Position numbers and translations under genes: made by a program. A stretch of DNA of 15,854 nucleotides from CAZQYC01 sp043746555 (GTDB taxonomy: Bacteria; Pseudomonadota; Gammaproteobacteria; Steroidobacterales; Steroidobacteraceae), in NCBI GenBank assembly GCA_043746555.1, contig JAYTQU010000106.1, forward strand, positions 1 through 15,854, given 5' to 3'. Under the pieces are notes generated by a model. It had not been told where the DNA came from and ran no database searches. It saw only the letters and a list, made by a program, of their open reading frames with translations. Positions 1 through 6,244 of the stretch are shown piece by piece. Positions within the stretch are counted from its first letter, which is position 1; each line of letters opens with the position of its first letter.

Positions 1-1299
1 GTTGCTCGCCTTGACCACCGACTCCGTAAGTTGGTCCTGTGACATCGATTGATACTCATTCGAAGGCGATAGACTCACTGTCGGCATAAGAGTCGGAGCG
101 ATTTTAAAGCTGAGATCCATGTTGCCGGTGCTTCGCCGAGAAAGATCCGGGAAGCGTAGTGCATTTGGATTGATCGTGAACTCGCCCGGAGACATCGCCT
201 GCGAGATGCGACCAATCGCGGCTGCGTCATACGCCGCCTCGTCGTTTGAACCACCGTCGGTGAGCGCATCGCCAACATTCGGCGGCACAAATGTCCTCGG
301 GTCTAGCGTATAACTTGAGGGCGCGCCTGGATACCCCATGGGGACCGGCGTACCATCCGGATTCACCAGGTTGCCAGCGCCGTCGTAGTGAATGCCGTCC
401 GGGCTCCCTTGATAACCGCCTTGAGTTGAAGCCGGATCATTTCCTTGTCTTGCATGACCTCCACTCCGCGGGATCAAATCTCCGATTCCCATTCCGATAA
501 AGCGCCCGATTTCCGTGGCAGTGCTTTGGATAATGCTGCCGTTTTGCGAGGTATTGATGTCGAGTCGGGTTAACCGACCGGTGCGATCGTAATAGTTCAG
601 CTCGTCTTGGCTCGATTGGCCTTTCTTGAGATCTGTCTTGATAGTCGACTTGTCGATGTCGGTCAGATAGGTCGTGATCGTACCGCTCTCATACTCCTGT
701 GAGACACCTTGGAAGGGAGTCCTTGGGGCATTGCCCGTTTGCGCCTGCTGCGATTCGACAATGATTTGGTGCCCCTCCTTATCGACGTAGTAGATCTTAA
801 GATCGTACGCCGTATTGGCGGCAAGACCCGTAAGCGATCGCGAATAGTTGTAGGTGCCCGCCGCGAGCGTACCGGTTAGCGCAACGTCGTTAGGGAATGT
901 GGCGCCGCTTCCAGTTGCGCGCCACGCGAGGTGCAGTCCGCCTGTGGCCATGTTGTTCGATACTTCGGCATACGAAAGCGCGATCGAGACCCCGAGGCTT
1001 GTCGTGGTCGGGGATGTGACGGTAACCGTATGTTGGTAATTGTAGGTGTAATAACGAATGACGTTGCCGTGCGCGTCGTAACCCCAGGATTGCTTTTGCG
1101 TAACCCATCCGCTTTTGCTCGGGTCGGTACTAACAGTGGCAAGACTGGCGAGAGCAACGCGGTTGTTCGCGTCGATCGAGTAGCCCCAGGTGTTGCCGGT
1201 GCCGTTGTCCGGCGCAACGGTTGAGTAATACTGGCTGTTATTGAATGTCTGCCAGGCCGTGCGATTGTTGACCGATGAGTCCAGTTCGCAACGCGCCAT
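1..1299 (-). CDS. RHS/YD-repeat protein, 5'-truncated and running off the left edge
   Basis: One minus-strand frame is open from a stop at 1324-1326 to the window edge. The first in-frame ATG is at 1299, giving 433 visible residues. YD-type repeat motifs are seen as GYDAHGNVIRYY (about 73-84), NYYDRTGRLTRLD (about 235-247) and HYDGAGNLVN (about 304-313). Between the first two lies a beta-rich stretch (about 94-189, with LTGLAANTAYDLKIYYVD) that resembles a fibronectin type III fold. Downstream comes a Gly/Pro-rich linker and a stretch of unknown fold. RHS/YD proteins are large secreted or surface proteins, often polymorphic toxins, whose beta-shell encloses a C-terminal effector. That C-terminus lies outside the window. 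No signal peptide or N-terminal domain is present, and the frame stops just where plus-strand kdgK homology begins, so the 5' part is missing. The first few codons after the ATG are probably kdgK sequence read antisense. Family assignment is firm; whether it is expressed is unknown. Confidence 0.82.
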   Translation of the reverse strand, partial: MARCELDSSVNNRTAWQTFNNSQYYSTVAPDNGTGNTWGYSIDANNRVALASLATVSTDPSKSGWVTQKQSWGYDAHGNVIRYYTYNYQHTVTVTSPTTTSLGVSIALSYAEVSNNMATGGLHLAWRATGSGATFPNDVALTGTLAAGTYNYSRSLTGLAANTAYDLKIYYVDKEGHQIIVESQQAQTGNAPRTPFQGVSQEYESGTITTYLTDIDKSTIKTDLKKGQSSQDELNYYDRTGRLTRLDINTSQNGSIIQSTATEIGRFIGMGIGDLIPRSGGHARQGNDPASTQGGYQGSPDGIHYDGAGNLVNPDGTPVPMGYPGAPSSYTLDPRTFVPPNVGDALTDGGSNDEAAYDAAAIGRISQAMSPGEFTINPNALRFPDLSRRSTGNMDLSFKIAPTLMPTVSLSPSNEYQSMSQDQLTESVVKASN

Positions 1300-1300
1300 C
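1270..1300. other. Junction between RHS fragment and kdgK remnant
   Basis: Minus-strand coding resembling RHS (…NNRTAWQTFNNSQYY) can be followed up to about 1270-1285. Plus-strand coding resembling KDG kinase (RAIDFATAAACYKHSLPGD) begins about 1289-1292. Both reading frames lack their N-terminal parts on the far side of this point. Only a breakpoint such as a deletion, an inversion or an assembly joint explains this. No terminal repeats or target duplication were seen around it. Confidence 0.6.
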
Positions 1301-1423
1301 GATTTCGCCACCGCCGCAGCGTGTTATAAACACTCCTTGCCCGGTGACGCGTGTATCGCAAGCGTTGCGGAAATCGACGCACTGCTCGCCGATGCGAGCG
1401 TGAAATCAAGCTTTATGCGTTAA
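1289..1423 (+). pseudogene. kdgK: C-terminal remnant of 2-keto-3-deoxygluconate kinase (PfkB family)
   Basis: About 44 codons ending in TAA at 1421-1423 encode a tail with the pattern FATAAACYKHSLPGD…EIDALLAD…KSSFMR. From memory this matches the extreme C-terminus of PfkB-type KDG kinases, where an AASALKHTIPGD-like helix is followed by an E-[IV]-x-x-L-[LM] segment. The ATP- and sugar-binding domains (about 260-280 residues) are absent. Upstream of 1289 the frame runs into DNA that codes for RHS on the other strand. KdgK phosphorylates KDG to KDPG, the substrate of the aldolase encoded immediately downstream, and kdgK-eda pairs are common in uronate and pectin catabolic operons. The context therefore supports the call. 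The open frame could start from TTG at 1241, but the product would lack the kinase fold. The remnant nature is inferred from length and homology remembered, not computed. Confidence 0.7.
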
Positions 1424-1435
1424 GTGTTAAGTGTT

Positions 1436-2068
1436 ATGAATATCGAAACAATCATGAATCTGTCGCCGGTGATTCCGGTGTTGGTCATCGACGATGCCGA
1501 TCTTGCCGTTCCGTTGGCGCAAGCCTTGGTCAGCGGCGGGGTAACGGTACTTGAAGTAACGCTGCGAACCCCGCAATCGCTTGCCGCAATTCGGGCAATC
1601 GCCACTCACGTGCCAAAGGCCTGCGTGGGTGCCGGCACCGTGCTGAACGACAAGGATTTGCAAGACAGCATCGATGCCGGCGCGCAATTCGCCGTGTCGC
1701 CAGGTTCGACGCCGCAGTTGCTGACGGCAGCGACCGCAAAAAAAATTCCACTATTGCCGGGAATCGCGACGGCATCGGAACTCATGACTGGCTTGTCGCT
1801 TGGCTACAACGCGTTCAAGTTTTTTCCGGCGGAAAGCGCCGGCGGCGTTGCGGCATTGAAAGCACTATCGGCGCCGTTTGCGCAGACGCATTTCTGTCCG
1901 ACCGGCGGGATTACTTTACAAAAAGCGAAAGAGTATCTCGCGCTTTCAACTGTCCGCTGCGTCGGCGCCTCGTGGCTCGCGCCGGCGGCAACTGTTATGA
2001 AGGGCGATTGGCAGCAAATAGAAACTTTGGCGAGGGAAGCCGTGACCACGTTGTCGCGAACGCGATAG
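1436..2068 (+). CDS. eda: KDPG aldolase (2-dehydro-3-deoxy-6-phosphogluconate aldolase)
   Basis: Cytosolic class I aldolase that cleaves KDPG to pyruvate and glyceraldehyde 3-phosphate in the Entner-Doudoroff and uronate pathways. It often also acts on 4-hydroxy-2-oxoglutarate. At 210 residues it has the usual length. Family landmarks are all present: VLEVTLRT with the catalytic Glu at 40, VGAGTVLN (64-71), FKFFPAE with the Schiff-base Lys at 128, and FCPTGGI (153-159). The frame is open from GTG 1424, directly after the kdgK stop. ATG 1436 is preferred because the product then begins close to the typical N-terminus; ATG 1454 is also possible. No clear Shine-Dalgarno precedes any of them, so translation may have depended on coupling to kdgK 12 nt upstream. 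That partner is truncated here, so expression of this copy is uncertain although its coding sequence is intact. Confidence 0.96.
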   Translation: MNIETIMNLSPVIPVLVIDDADLAVPLAQALVSGGVTVLEVTLRTPQSLAAIRAIATHVPKACVGAGTVLNDKDLQDSIDAGAQFAVSPGSTPQLLTAATAKKIPLLPGIATASELMTGLSLGYNAFKFFPAESAGGVAALKALSAPFAQTHFCPTGGITLQKAKEYLALSTVRCVGASWLAPAATVMKGDWQQIETLAREAVTTLSRTR

Positions 2069-2089
2069 TGCCTAGCTTCTATTGGCGAG

Positions 2090-2332
2090 TTACGCGACTT
2101 CGTTCTGGAGAACCGTGCTGTCCTGCCGACTTTCGCGCACAGTGTCGATCACGCCCAACGTCACCAGCACAAAGGCCAGCGCTTCGGCGATGATCGGCAT
2201 ATTGTAAAATACGAAACCGGTCGCCACGAATAACGCCATCGCTGTCAGAAAACCCGCTATCGGCCTCCACATAGCGCCTACCATGGCTACTAAATCGTCA
2301 AGTTCGTCGAATATGAGCAGGCAGTTTTCCAT
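2090..2332 (-). CDS. Small two-helix membrane protein, unknown function
   Basis: Eighty residues from ATG 2332. The visible layout is an acidic N-terminus (FDELDDL), a first hydrophobic helix (about residues 25-43, after MWRP), a short turn containing NMP, a second helix (about 47-63), and a charged polar tail (RESRQDS). The frame stays open upstream to 2638. That extension overlaps the start of the ParA gene on the opposite strand and looks like antisense of its P-loop region, so the short start is chosen. A weak GGA lies about 9 nt upstream. The W-R-P-hydrophobic pattern is reminiscent of phage 3-TM holins, but this is only a resemblance and nothing else phage-like is nearby. The stop lies 21 nt from the end of convergent eda, and the start faces the ParA gene across a 244-bp gap. 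Function is not recognised. Confidence 0.6.
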   Translation of the reverse strand: MENCLLIFDELDDLVAMVGAMWRPIAGFLTAMALFVATGFVFYNMPIIAEALAFVLVTLGVIDTVRESRQDSTVLQNEVA

Positions 2333-2359
2333 GGCGCGTTCCAAAGAATCGCAGGGGTC

Positions 2360-2386
2360 TTGAGACGGTGTATGGGGCACTTTAAT
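2360..2386 (+). promoter_or_regulatory. Possible sigma-70 promoter toward the ParA gene
   Basis: TTGAGA at 2360-2365 (5/6 to TTGACA) and TTTAAT at 2381-2386 (5/6 to TATAAT) are separated by 15 nt, which is shorter than ideal. Transcription would start near 2393, within the left arm of the 2388-2444 inverted repeat, leaving a leader of about 185 nt before the ParA ATG at 2577. Assigned by eye only. Confidence 0.25.
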
Positions 2387-2387
2387 T

Positions 2388-2444
2388 GAGCAACTCGACC
2401 TCAAGGTGTGAAGGCCCTCACAGGGCTGCGCAACGGAGTTGCTC
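2388..2444. repeat. Perfect 9-bp inverted repeat enclosing two small hairpins
   Basis: GAGCAACTC (2388-2396) and GAGTTGCTC (2436-2444) are perfect reverse complements 39 nt apart. Within the loop are ACCT-CA-AGGT (2398-2407) and GCCCT-CAC-AGGGC (2414-2426). A three-way-junction RNA fold or a regulator site is therefore possible. It lies in the non-coding gap between two divergent genes. It does not match tRNA architecture or the integron attC consensus. Confidence 0.5.
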
Positions 2445-2543
2445 GCGCATCGAATCTGAGGAATAGTCAGCGCATTATCGGGTGATGCCCAGTTGGATCG
2501 AATGCGGTCCAAGGCCCCACGCAAGTCGATGTCACGGTGATCC

Positions 2544-2565
2544 GCCGAGCGGCTAAAGCCGAGCG
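2544..2565. repeat. Direct repeat and hairpin just upstream of the ParA start
   Basis: GCCGAGCG occurs at 2544-2551 and again at 2558-2565. The same stretch forms CGGCT-AA-AGCCG (2550-2561). It ends 11 nt before the ATG at 2577, where a Shine-Dalgarno would be expected but is not seen. It could be a repressor or autoregulatory site or a structure limiting translation. Confidence 0.4.
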
Positions 2566-2576
2566 ATTGTACTCGT

Positions 2577-3500
2577 ATGCAAAAGATCGTCGTACTAAAC
2601 CCCAAGGGCGGATCAGGCAAATCCACTATTGCCACCAATTTGGCGAGTTACTTCGCCACGCTTGGGCTCACTCCAACACTTATGGATATGGATGCGCAAG
2701 GATCAAGCATGCGTTGGCTCAGCAAACGCAGCGCCGAGTTACCGCCGATCCATGGCATTGCCGCGTATGAACGCAACAGCCGAGTAACGCGAAGTTTTGC
2801 GTTGCGCATTCCACAGGGTTGCCGATGCATTGTGGTCGATACCGCCGCAGCGATCGAAGCGCAATCCATGCCGGAAGTCACGCGCGATGCTCACGCCGTG
2901 TTGGTGCCGGTGTTGCCATCGGACATCGACATTCATGCCGCAGCCAAGTGCATCACCGATCTTCTCCTAGTCGCGAAAATTCCGCGCGAGCAACAACGCA
3001 TCGGCGTTATCGCTAATCGCGTCAAGAAGAATACCGTGATGTATCGATCGCTGATGCGATTCTTGGGCACACTTGAAATCCCAATCATTACGACGTTGCG
3101 CGATTCGCAAAACTACGTTCGTGCCGCCGAAAGTGGCATTGGGTTGTTCGAGATGAAACCTTATTTGGTGCGCGAGGACTGGGATCAATGGCGGCCGTTG
3201 ATCGGTTGGTTGGCGCAAAGAGACGGCCTCGGTATGCAATCCCTGCCCGCTATGCCTATCATGCCGCCATTGAATCGGATTGCTCCGATTCAGCAATCAT
3301 CCCCACAATCGTCCTTGGCGACGTCGATACCGATTTTGCCGCCCGCTATTCCGATGCCTCGTCGGCCGATGTACGTGGCGCCAAAATCCGCGCCGCTACA
3401 AGAATCGCCGCAAGCGACAATCGACTCCAAGCGCGGAGTCGACTCGAGTATGAAAACGTCGTTACCGGATTTTTTAAGGTTCGTTGGCGGCGATTCGTAG
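2577..3500 (+). CDS. Orphan ParA/MinD-family ATPase with proline-rich C-terminal tail
   Basis: Deviant-Walker ParA ATPase of 307 residues. The P-loop PKGGSGKST (9-17) has the signature Lys at 10 and the catalytic-site Lys at 15. Walker A' is LMDMDAQGSS (Asp 37), and Walker B is CIVVDTA (Asp 88), followed by Ala where Pro is more usual in VDTPA. Such ATPases dimerise on ATP binding, bind DNA non-specifically, and position DNA or protein cargo. Residues from about 217 to 294 form a Pro/Met/Ser-rich, probably disordered tail, and the protein ends in a short hydrophobic SLPDFLRFVGG segment that could bind a partner. No ParB gene or obvious parS cluster is present, so this is an orphan ParA rather than a partition locus. 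The start is fixed by the MQKIVVLNPKGG beginning typical of the family; no Shine-Dalgarno is visible. Cargo is unknown; the divergent membrane protein is one candidate by position only. Confidence 0.9.
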   Translation: MQKIVVLNPKGGSGKSTIATNLASYFATLGLTPTLMDMDAQGSSMRWLSKRSAELPPIHGIAAYERNSRVTRSFALRIPQGCRCIVVDTAAAIEAQSMPEVTRDAHAVLVPVLPSDIDIHAAAKCITDLLLVAKIPREQQRIGVIANRVKKNTVMYRSLMRFLGTLEIPIITTLRDSQNYVRAAESGIGLFEMKPYLVREDWDQWRPLIGWLAQRDGLGMQSLPAMPIMPPLNRIAPIQQSSPQSSLATSIPILPPAIPMPRRPMYVAPKSAPLQESPQATIDSKRGVDSSMKTSLPDFLRFVGGDS

Positions 3501-3537
3501 AAGAAAGTGTCTCCGGCCGCCTAGCGCGCTGCCGCGT

Positions 3538-3819
3538 CTATTTTTGTTCTTGGTCTTTTTCCCAATTCGACTTCATGCGTTCGGTCCAGCTCTTGTAGCT
3601 GGGAAAATTGAACAAGTTCTTGGTGATCGCCGCGTGTCTCGCGTTCGGCGCTTGTTGCGGACGCGTTAACCAATTGCGCGAACCGTCGCGCGTCGATCCA
3701 ACGGGTGCATGGCCGACCGGTGCATGGCCTGCGGCTCGAACCGCAGCAGGTGCACCCTCGCCCACCCAAGCGCGGTGCGATCCGGTAGAAGTAAATACGT
3801 CTTGCTTGCGATCTGTCAT
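3538..3819 (-). CDS. Hypothetical protein, 93 aa
   Basis: Not recognised. The start ATG at 3819 is preceded by AGAGG with an 8-nt spacer, a good Shine-Dalgarno and the main reason to accept this frame over the overlapping plus-strand one. The product is polar and basic, with a Gly/Ala/Pro-rich middle that contains two copies of HAPVG (from a 15-nt DNA repeat). Its C-terminus is Lys/Trp/Glu-rich (SYKSWTERMKSNWEKDQEQK). There is no signal peptide or membrane segment. It converges with the ParA gene, 37 nt apart. If it is not a gene, 3501-4012 is empty. Confidence 0.45.
   Translation of the reverse strand: MTDRKQDVFTSTGSHRAWVGEGAPAAVRAAGHAPVGHAPVGSTRDGSRNWLTRPQQAPNARHAAITKNLFNFPSYKSWTERMKSNWEKDQEQK
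3704..3733. repeat. Two 15-nt tandem units inside the 93-aa ORF
   Basis: Units at 3704-3718 and 3719-3733 share their first 11 bases (GGTGCATGGCC). Read on the minus strand they encode the repeated HAPVG pentapeptide. The unit is a multiple of three, which keeps the frame. Confidence 0.7.
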
Positions 3820-3995
3820 AGCGTGTGCCTCTGGCGACTAAACTACTGACGCGAACCCAATGCCTTGAGGAACTGGTTCACACGCGAGGTTCGGTGACAC
3901 GAGAGTGCGACAAGGGTCGCAAGCTTCGCCATATTATGGTCGGATCGCGAGTGATTCATCTCGCATTGAATTGGTGTTTGCGCAAGTGGTGTCGC

Positions 3996-4012
3996 GATCC
4001 TTTACAAGGATC
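3996..4012. terminator. Hairpin abutting the stop codon of the Cys-cluster gene
   Basis: GATCCTT-TAC-AAGGATC is a perfect 7-bp stem with a 3-nt loop. It begins at the base right after the TGA stop (4013-4015) of the minus-strand gene. Position suggests a 3'-end or RNA-stability hairpin, but no T-run follows on the minus strand, so a classic intrinsic terminator is not supported. Confidence 0.4.
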
Positions 4013-4738
4013 TCACGATTCGCGTTCGATATTTCGCAGTGGCGCGTTCAATAATGGCTCGAAACTCGGCCGTAATTCTTTCAACAATTCGTCGATCGCC
4101 GCCGGCACCAAACTCGCATACACATCGAGCAACACGATCGCGTTGACCACCGCATCTTCACGTGTGGCTGCACGCAGACGCTGCACCATCCCGCGATTTA
4201 CCAAGTGCACGCCGCGATAAACCAACGCTAAATCCTTCAATTCCAAATCCGGTTTGCGACCTTCGCGATCCGCGTAATGTTGTGCGAGCAAATACATCGA
4301 CGCCACGCGATACGCCGTTTCCGATTCGGTCGAGAACGGCAAATGGAAGCGAGCCATGGGTCGAAACACCGCAGTGCGCGGACAACTACTACTGGCCATG
4401 ATGAGACCAATGAGCGACGCGAGCGCTTGTTGCGCGGTGGTTTGCGACGTGATGGTGCGCTCAGTCGTCTCCACCGACACTTCGACGTGATCGTACGAAA
4501 CCAGATTCGCAAAATCAGATCCGACTGCCGCAAGCCTCACCGCTGCCGGACAATGCGGCGATTCGCTGGCCTTGAGCGGACAGCCGCTGCATTGATGAAA
4601 TTCCAGTTCGGTCCAATACGGCAGCGCTTCGGGCAAGGCGTCGATGATGACACTCGTGTCGCCATCCAACTGCAAAGCGAACACATACTCCGGCTGCTTC
4701 GCGACCTTAAATTTGTAAACGATGCGTGAAGGATTCAC
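4013..4738 (-). CDS. Conserved hypothetical protein with N-terminal Cys/His cluster, linked to ppnN
   Basis: 241 residues from GTG 4738. The N-terminal part (1-45) is beta-like (YKFKVAKQPEYVFALQLDGD). It is followed by a cluster HQCSGCPLKASESPHCP (48-64: His48, Cys50, Cys53, His62, Cys63), a possible metal site. The C-terminal two thirds are helical and conserved-looking (residues 100-220), with one more Cys at 119. It resembles a family of uncharacterised proteins that I believe carries a DUF label (perhaps DUF6901), but I cannot confirm this. The gene starts 9 nt after the ppnN stop, with GAAG about 8 nt before the GTG, so it is almost certainly co-transcribed with ppnN and may depend on its translation. 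There is no signal peptide, so it is likely cytosolic. Function unknown; the linkage hints at nucleotide or stress physiology only by association. Confidence 0.82.
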   Translation of the reverse strand: MNPSRIVYKFKVAKQPEYVFALQLDGDTSVIIDALPEALPYWTELEFHQCSGCPLKASESPHCPAAVRLAAVGSDFANLVSYDHVEVSVETTERTITSQTTAQQALASLIGLIMASSSCPRTAVFRPMARFHLPFSTESETAYRVASMYLLAQHYADREGRKPDLELKDLALVYRGVHLVNRGMVQRLRAATREDAVVNAIVLLDVYASLVPAAIDELLKELRPSFEPLLNAPLRNIERES

Positions 4739-4747
4739 GACGCGACT

Positions 4748-6163
4748 TCAAACCAACCGGTAACAGGGTCGATACTCGCCCGCGAGTTTCATACGTTTTT
4801 GCGCGACGAACGCACCCAGTAGCTCATCGAGCATCGTCATTAACTCGCGATCCCCTTGCAACTCGAACGGCCCGCGCTCCTCGATCAAACGAATGCCTTG
4901 TTCCTTCACATTCCCGGCGACGATGCCGGAAAACGCGCGACGTAAGTTGGCCGCTAGTTGATGCGGCGGCAAGTCGCGCGTCAGCTGTAATTTGGCCATC
5001 GCGTCATGCGTAGGTTCGAAGGCAGCCTGAAAATCCGGTGGCACTTTGAGCAGCCAGTTGTAGTTGTACGCGTCGCTATGGGCACGCCGATAGTGACGAA
5101 CCGCTTCCAATCCCTTCACCATTTCGCGCGCCGCTTGAGCCGGATCGCCGACAATGATCTGGTAGCGACTACGCGCAACTTCTCCCAAGGTCGCACCGAT
5201 GAATTGATCGATCTGCGCGAAGTAATCCGCCGACGATTTCGGCCCCGTGAAGATCACCGGCATCGGCTGTTCGGCGTTCGCCGGATCGAGCAAGATGCCG
5301 AGCAAGTACAAAATTTCCTCGGCCGTTCCGGCGCCACCTGGAAACACCACAATGCCATGACCGGTGCGCACAAATGCTTCCAGGCGCTTTTCGATATCCG
5401 GCATGATCACCAAGTGATTGACGATAGGATTGGGAGGTTCGGCGGCGATGATGCCAGGCTCGGTGATACCAATGTACCGGCCGTCGTGAATGCGCTGCTT
5501 GCTGTGTCCAATGGTCGCGCCTTTCATCGGACCCTTCATGGCGCCGGGACCGCAGCCGGTGCACACGTCGAGATGACGCAATCCCAATTCGTAGCCGAGC
5601 CGCTTGGTGTAGTCGTACTCTGTGGACGCGATCGAATGTCCACCCCAACAAACGACGAGATTCGGTCGGCCGCGATTTTCCAATACGCGCGCATTGCGCA
5701 GAATGTGGTAGATCGCGTTGGTGATGTTGGCGGGGTCGGTAAGATCGAACCGATTGTTGCCTAAGATGGCGTCGTGAATATAGATGATGTCGCGCAACAC
5801 GGCGAATAGATGTTCCTTCACGCCGCGAATCATCTTGCCGTCGACGAATGCGCTCGCCGGAGCATTGCGCACCTCAAGCCTCACGCCCCAAGCTTGACGG
5901 CCGAGCCGAATGTCGAAGTCGCGATAGCGTTCGAACAATGTGCGCGCATCGTCGGTGTGATTGCCGGAATTCAATACAGCCAATGCGCAGCGGCGAAACA
6001 GCTGAAAGACGCCATCGCTACCGGCCGATAACAGTTCACCCACTTCGCGCTGCGAAAGATTTTCCAAACTGCCGAGCGGCGATACGCGCGCATCGACAAA
6101 CCCTTCCGCATCGGCGAAGGCATCGCTGATTACCGCATCGACGGGGTCGGAAGTACTGGCCAT
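4748..6163 (-). CDS. ppnN: Pyrimidine/purine nucleotide 5'-monophosphate nucleosidase (YgdH/PpnN)
   Basis: Cytosolic enzyme that hydrolyses nucleoside 5'-monophosphates to base and ribose 5-phosphate. In E. coli PpnN is a tetramer activated by (p)ppGpp. This protein, 471 residues, is close to E. coli PpnN (454) along its length: an N-terminal domain with LFRRCALAVLNSG (55-67), then a LOG-type Rossmann domain with VVCWGGHSI (170-178), CTGCGPGAMKGPMKGA (201-216), MPDIEKRLEAFVR (254-266) and the nucleotide-binding PGGAGTAEE (275-283), then a C-terminal domain with RRAFSGIVAGNVKEQGIR (408-425). The catalytic and phosphate-binding motifs are intact. The first 25 or so residues extend beyond the E. 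coli start, but no later ATG fits before the conserved SPLGS, so ATG 6163 is kept. It is the first gene of a two-gene unit with the Cys-cluster protein. No obvious promoter was recognised in the 72 nt upstream. Confidence 0.96.
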   Translation of the reverse strand: MASTSDPVDAVISDAFADAEGFVDARVSPLGSLENLSQREVGELLSAGSDGVFQLFRRCALAVLNSGNHTDDARTLFERYRDFDIRLGRQAWGVRLEVRNAPASAFVDGKMIRGVKEHLFAVLRDIIYIHDAILGNNRFDLTDPANITNAIYHILRNARVLENRGRPNLVVCWGGHSIASTEYDYTKRLGYELGLRHLDVCTGCGPGAMKGPMKGATIGHSKQRIHDGRYIGITEPGIIAAEPPNPIVNHLVIMPDIEKRLEAFVRTGHGIVVFPGGAGTAEEILYLLGILLDPANAEQPMPVIFTGPKSSADYFAQIDQFIGATLGEVARSRYQIIVGDPAQAAREMVKGLEAVRHYRRAHSDAYNYNWLLKVPPDFQAAFEPTHDAMAKLQLTRDLPPHQLAANLRRAFSGIVAGNVKEQGIRLIEERGPFELQGDRELMTMLDELLGAFVAQKRMKLAGEYRPCYRLV

Positions 6164-6213
6164 GAGCGCTTAAATCGATTTGTTCTTGTTATCGCCGACA
6201 AAACCGTCGTCGA

Positions 6214-6244
6214 TTACGTTGAGGGGCGAGTTACGTTAGGGGCG
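6214..6244. repeat. Imperfect tandem duplication at the 3' end of the L,D-transpeptidase gene
   Basis: TTACGTTGAGGGGCG (6214-6228) and TTACGTTAGGGGCG (6231-6244) differ by one base insertion and lie almost back to back. The second copy contains the TAA stop (6236-6238 on the minus strand). The duplication therefore repeats the last codons and the stop region. Confidence 0.6.

Noticed and set aside
876..1409. Minus-strand 177-aa ORF next to the RHS frame
   Set aside because: It is in a different frame from the YD-repeat coding sequence, which is continuous through the same DNA, and its Arg/Thr-rich sequence is artefactual.
2388..2444. tRNA or integron attC site
   Set aside because: It is too short and lacks tRNA arm spacing and loop motifs. 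The arms do not fit the RYYYAAC/GTTRRRY attC core pattern.
2333..2638. Upstream extension of the small membrane protein to 182 aa
   Set aside because: The extra 102 residues overlap the ParA start antisense and show no domain-like sequence. The hydrophobic core and a reasonable start lie at 2332.
2577..3500. Plasmid partition locus or prophage origin
   Set aside because: There is no ParB gene, no parS or iteron cluster and no replication or integrase gene; the neighbours are chromosomal housekeeping genes.
3608..3841. Plus-strand 77-aa lipoprotein-like ORF
   Set aside because: It needs a TTG start with a poorly spaced GGGA, its lipobox is imperfect (F-G-A-C), and the rest has no coding character. 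The opposite frame has a better ribosome binding site.
5006..5764. Plus-strand 252-aa ORF
   Set aside because: It lies wholly antisense to the strongly conserved ppnN; its Arg/His-rich sequence is typical of a shadow frame.
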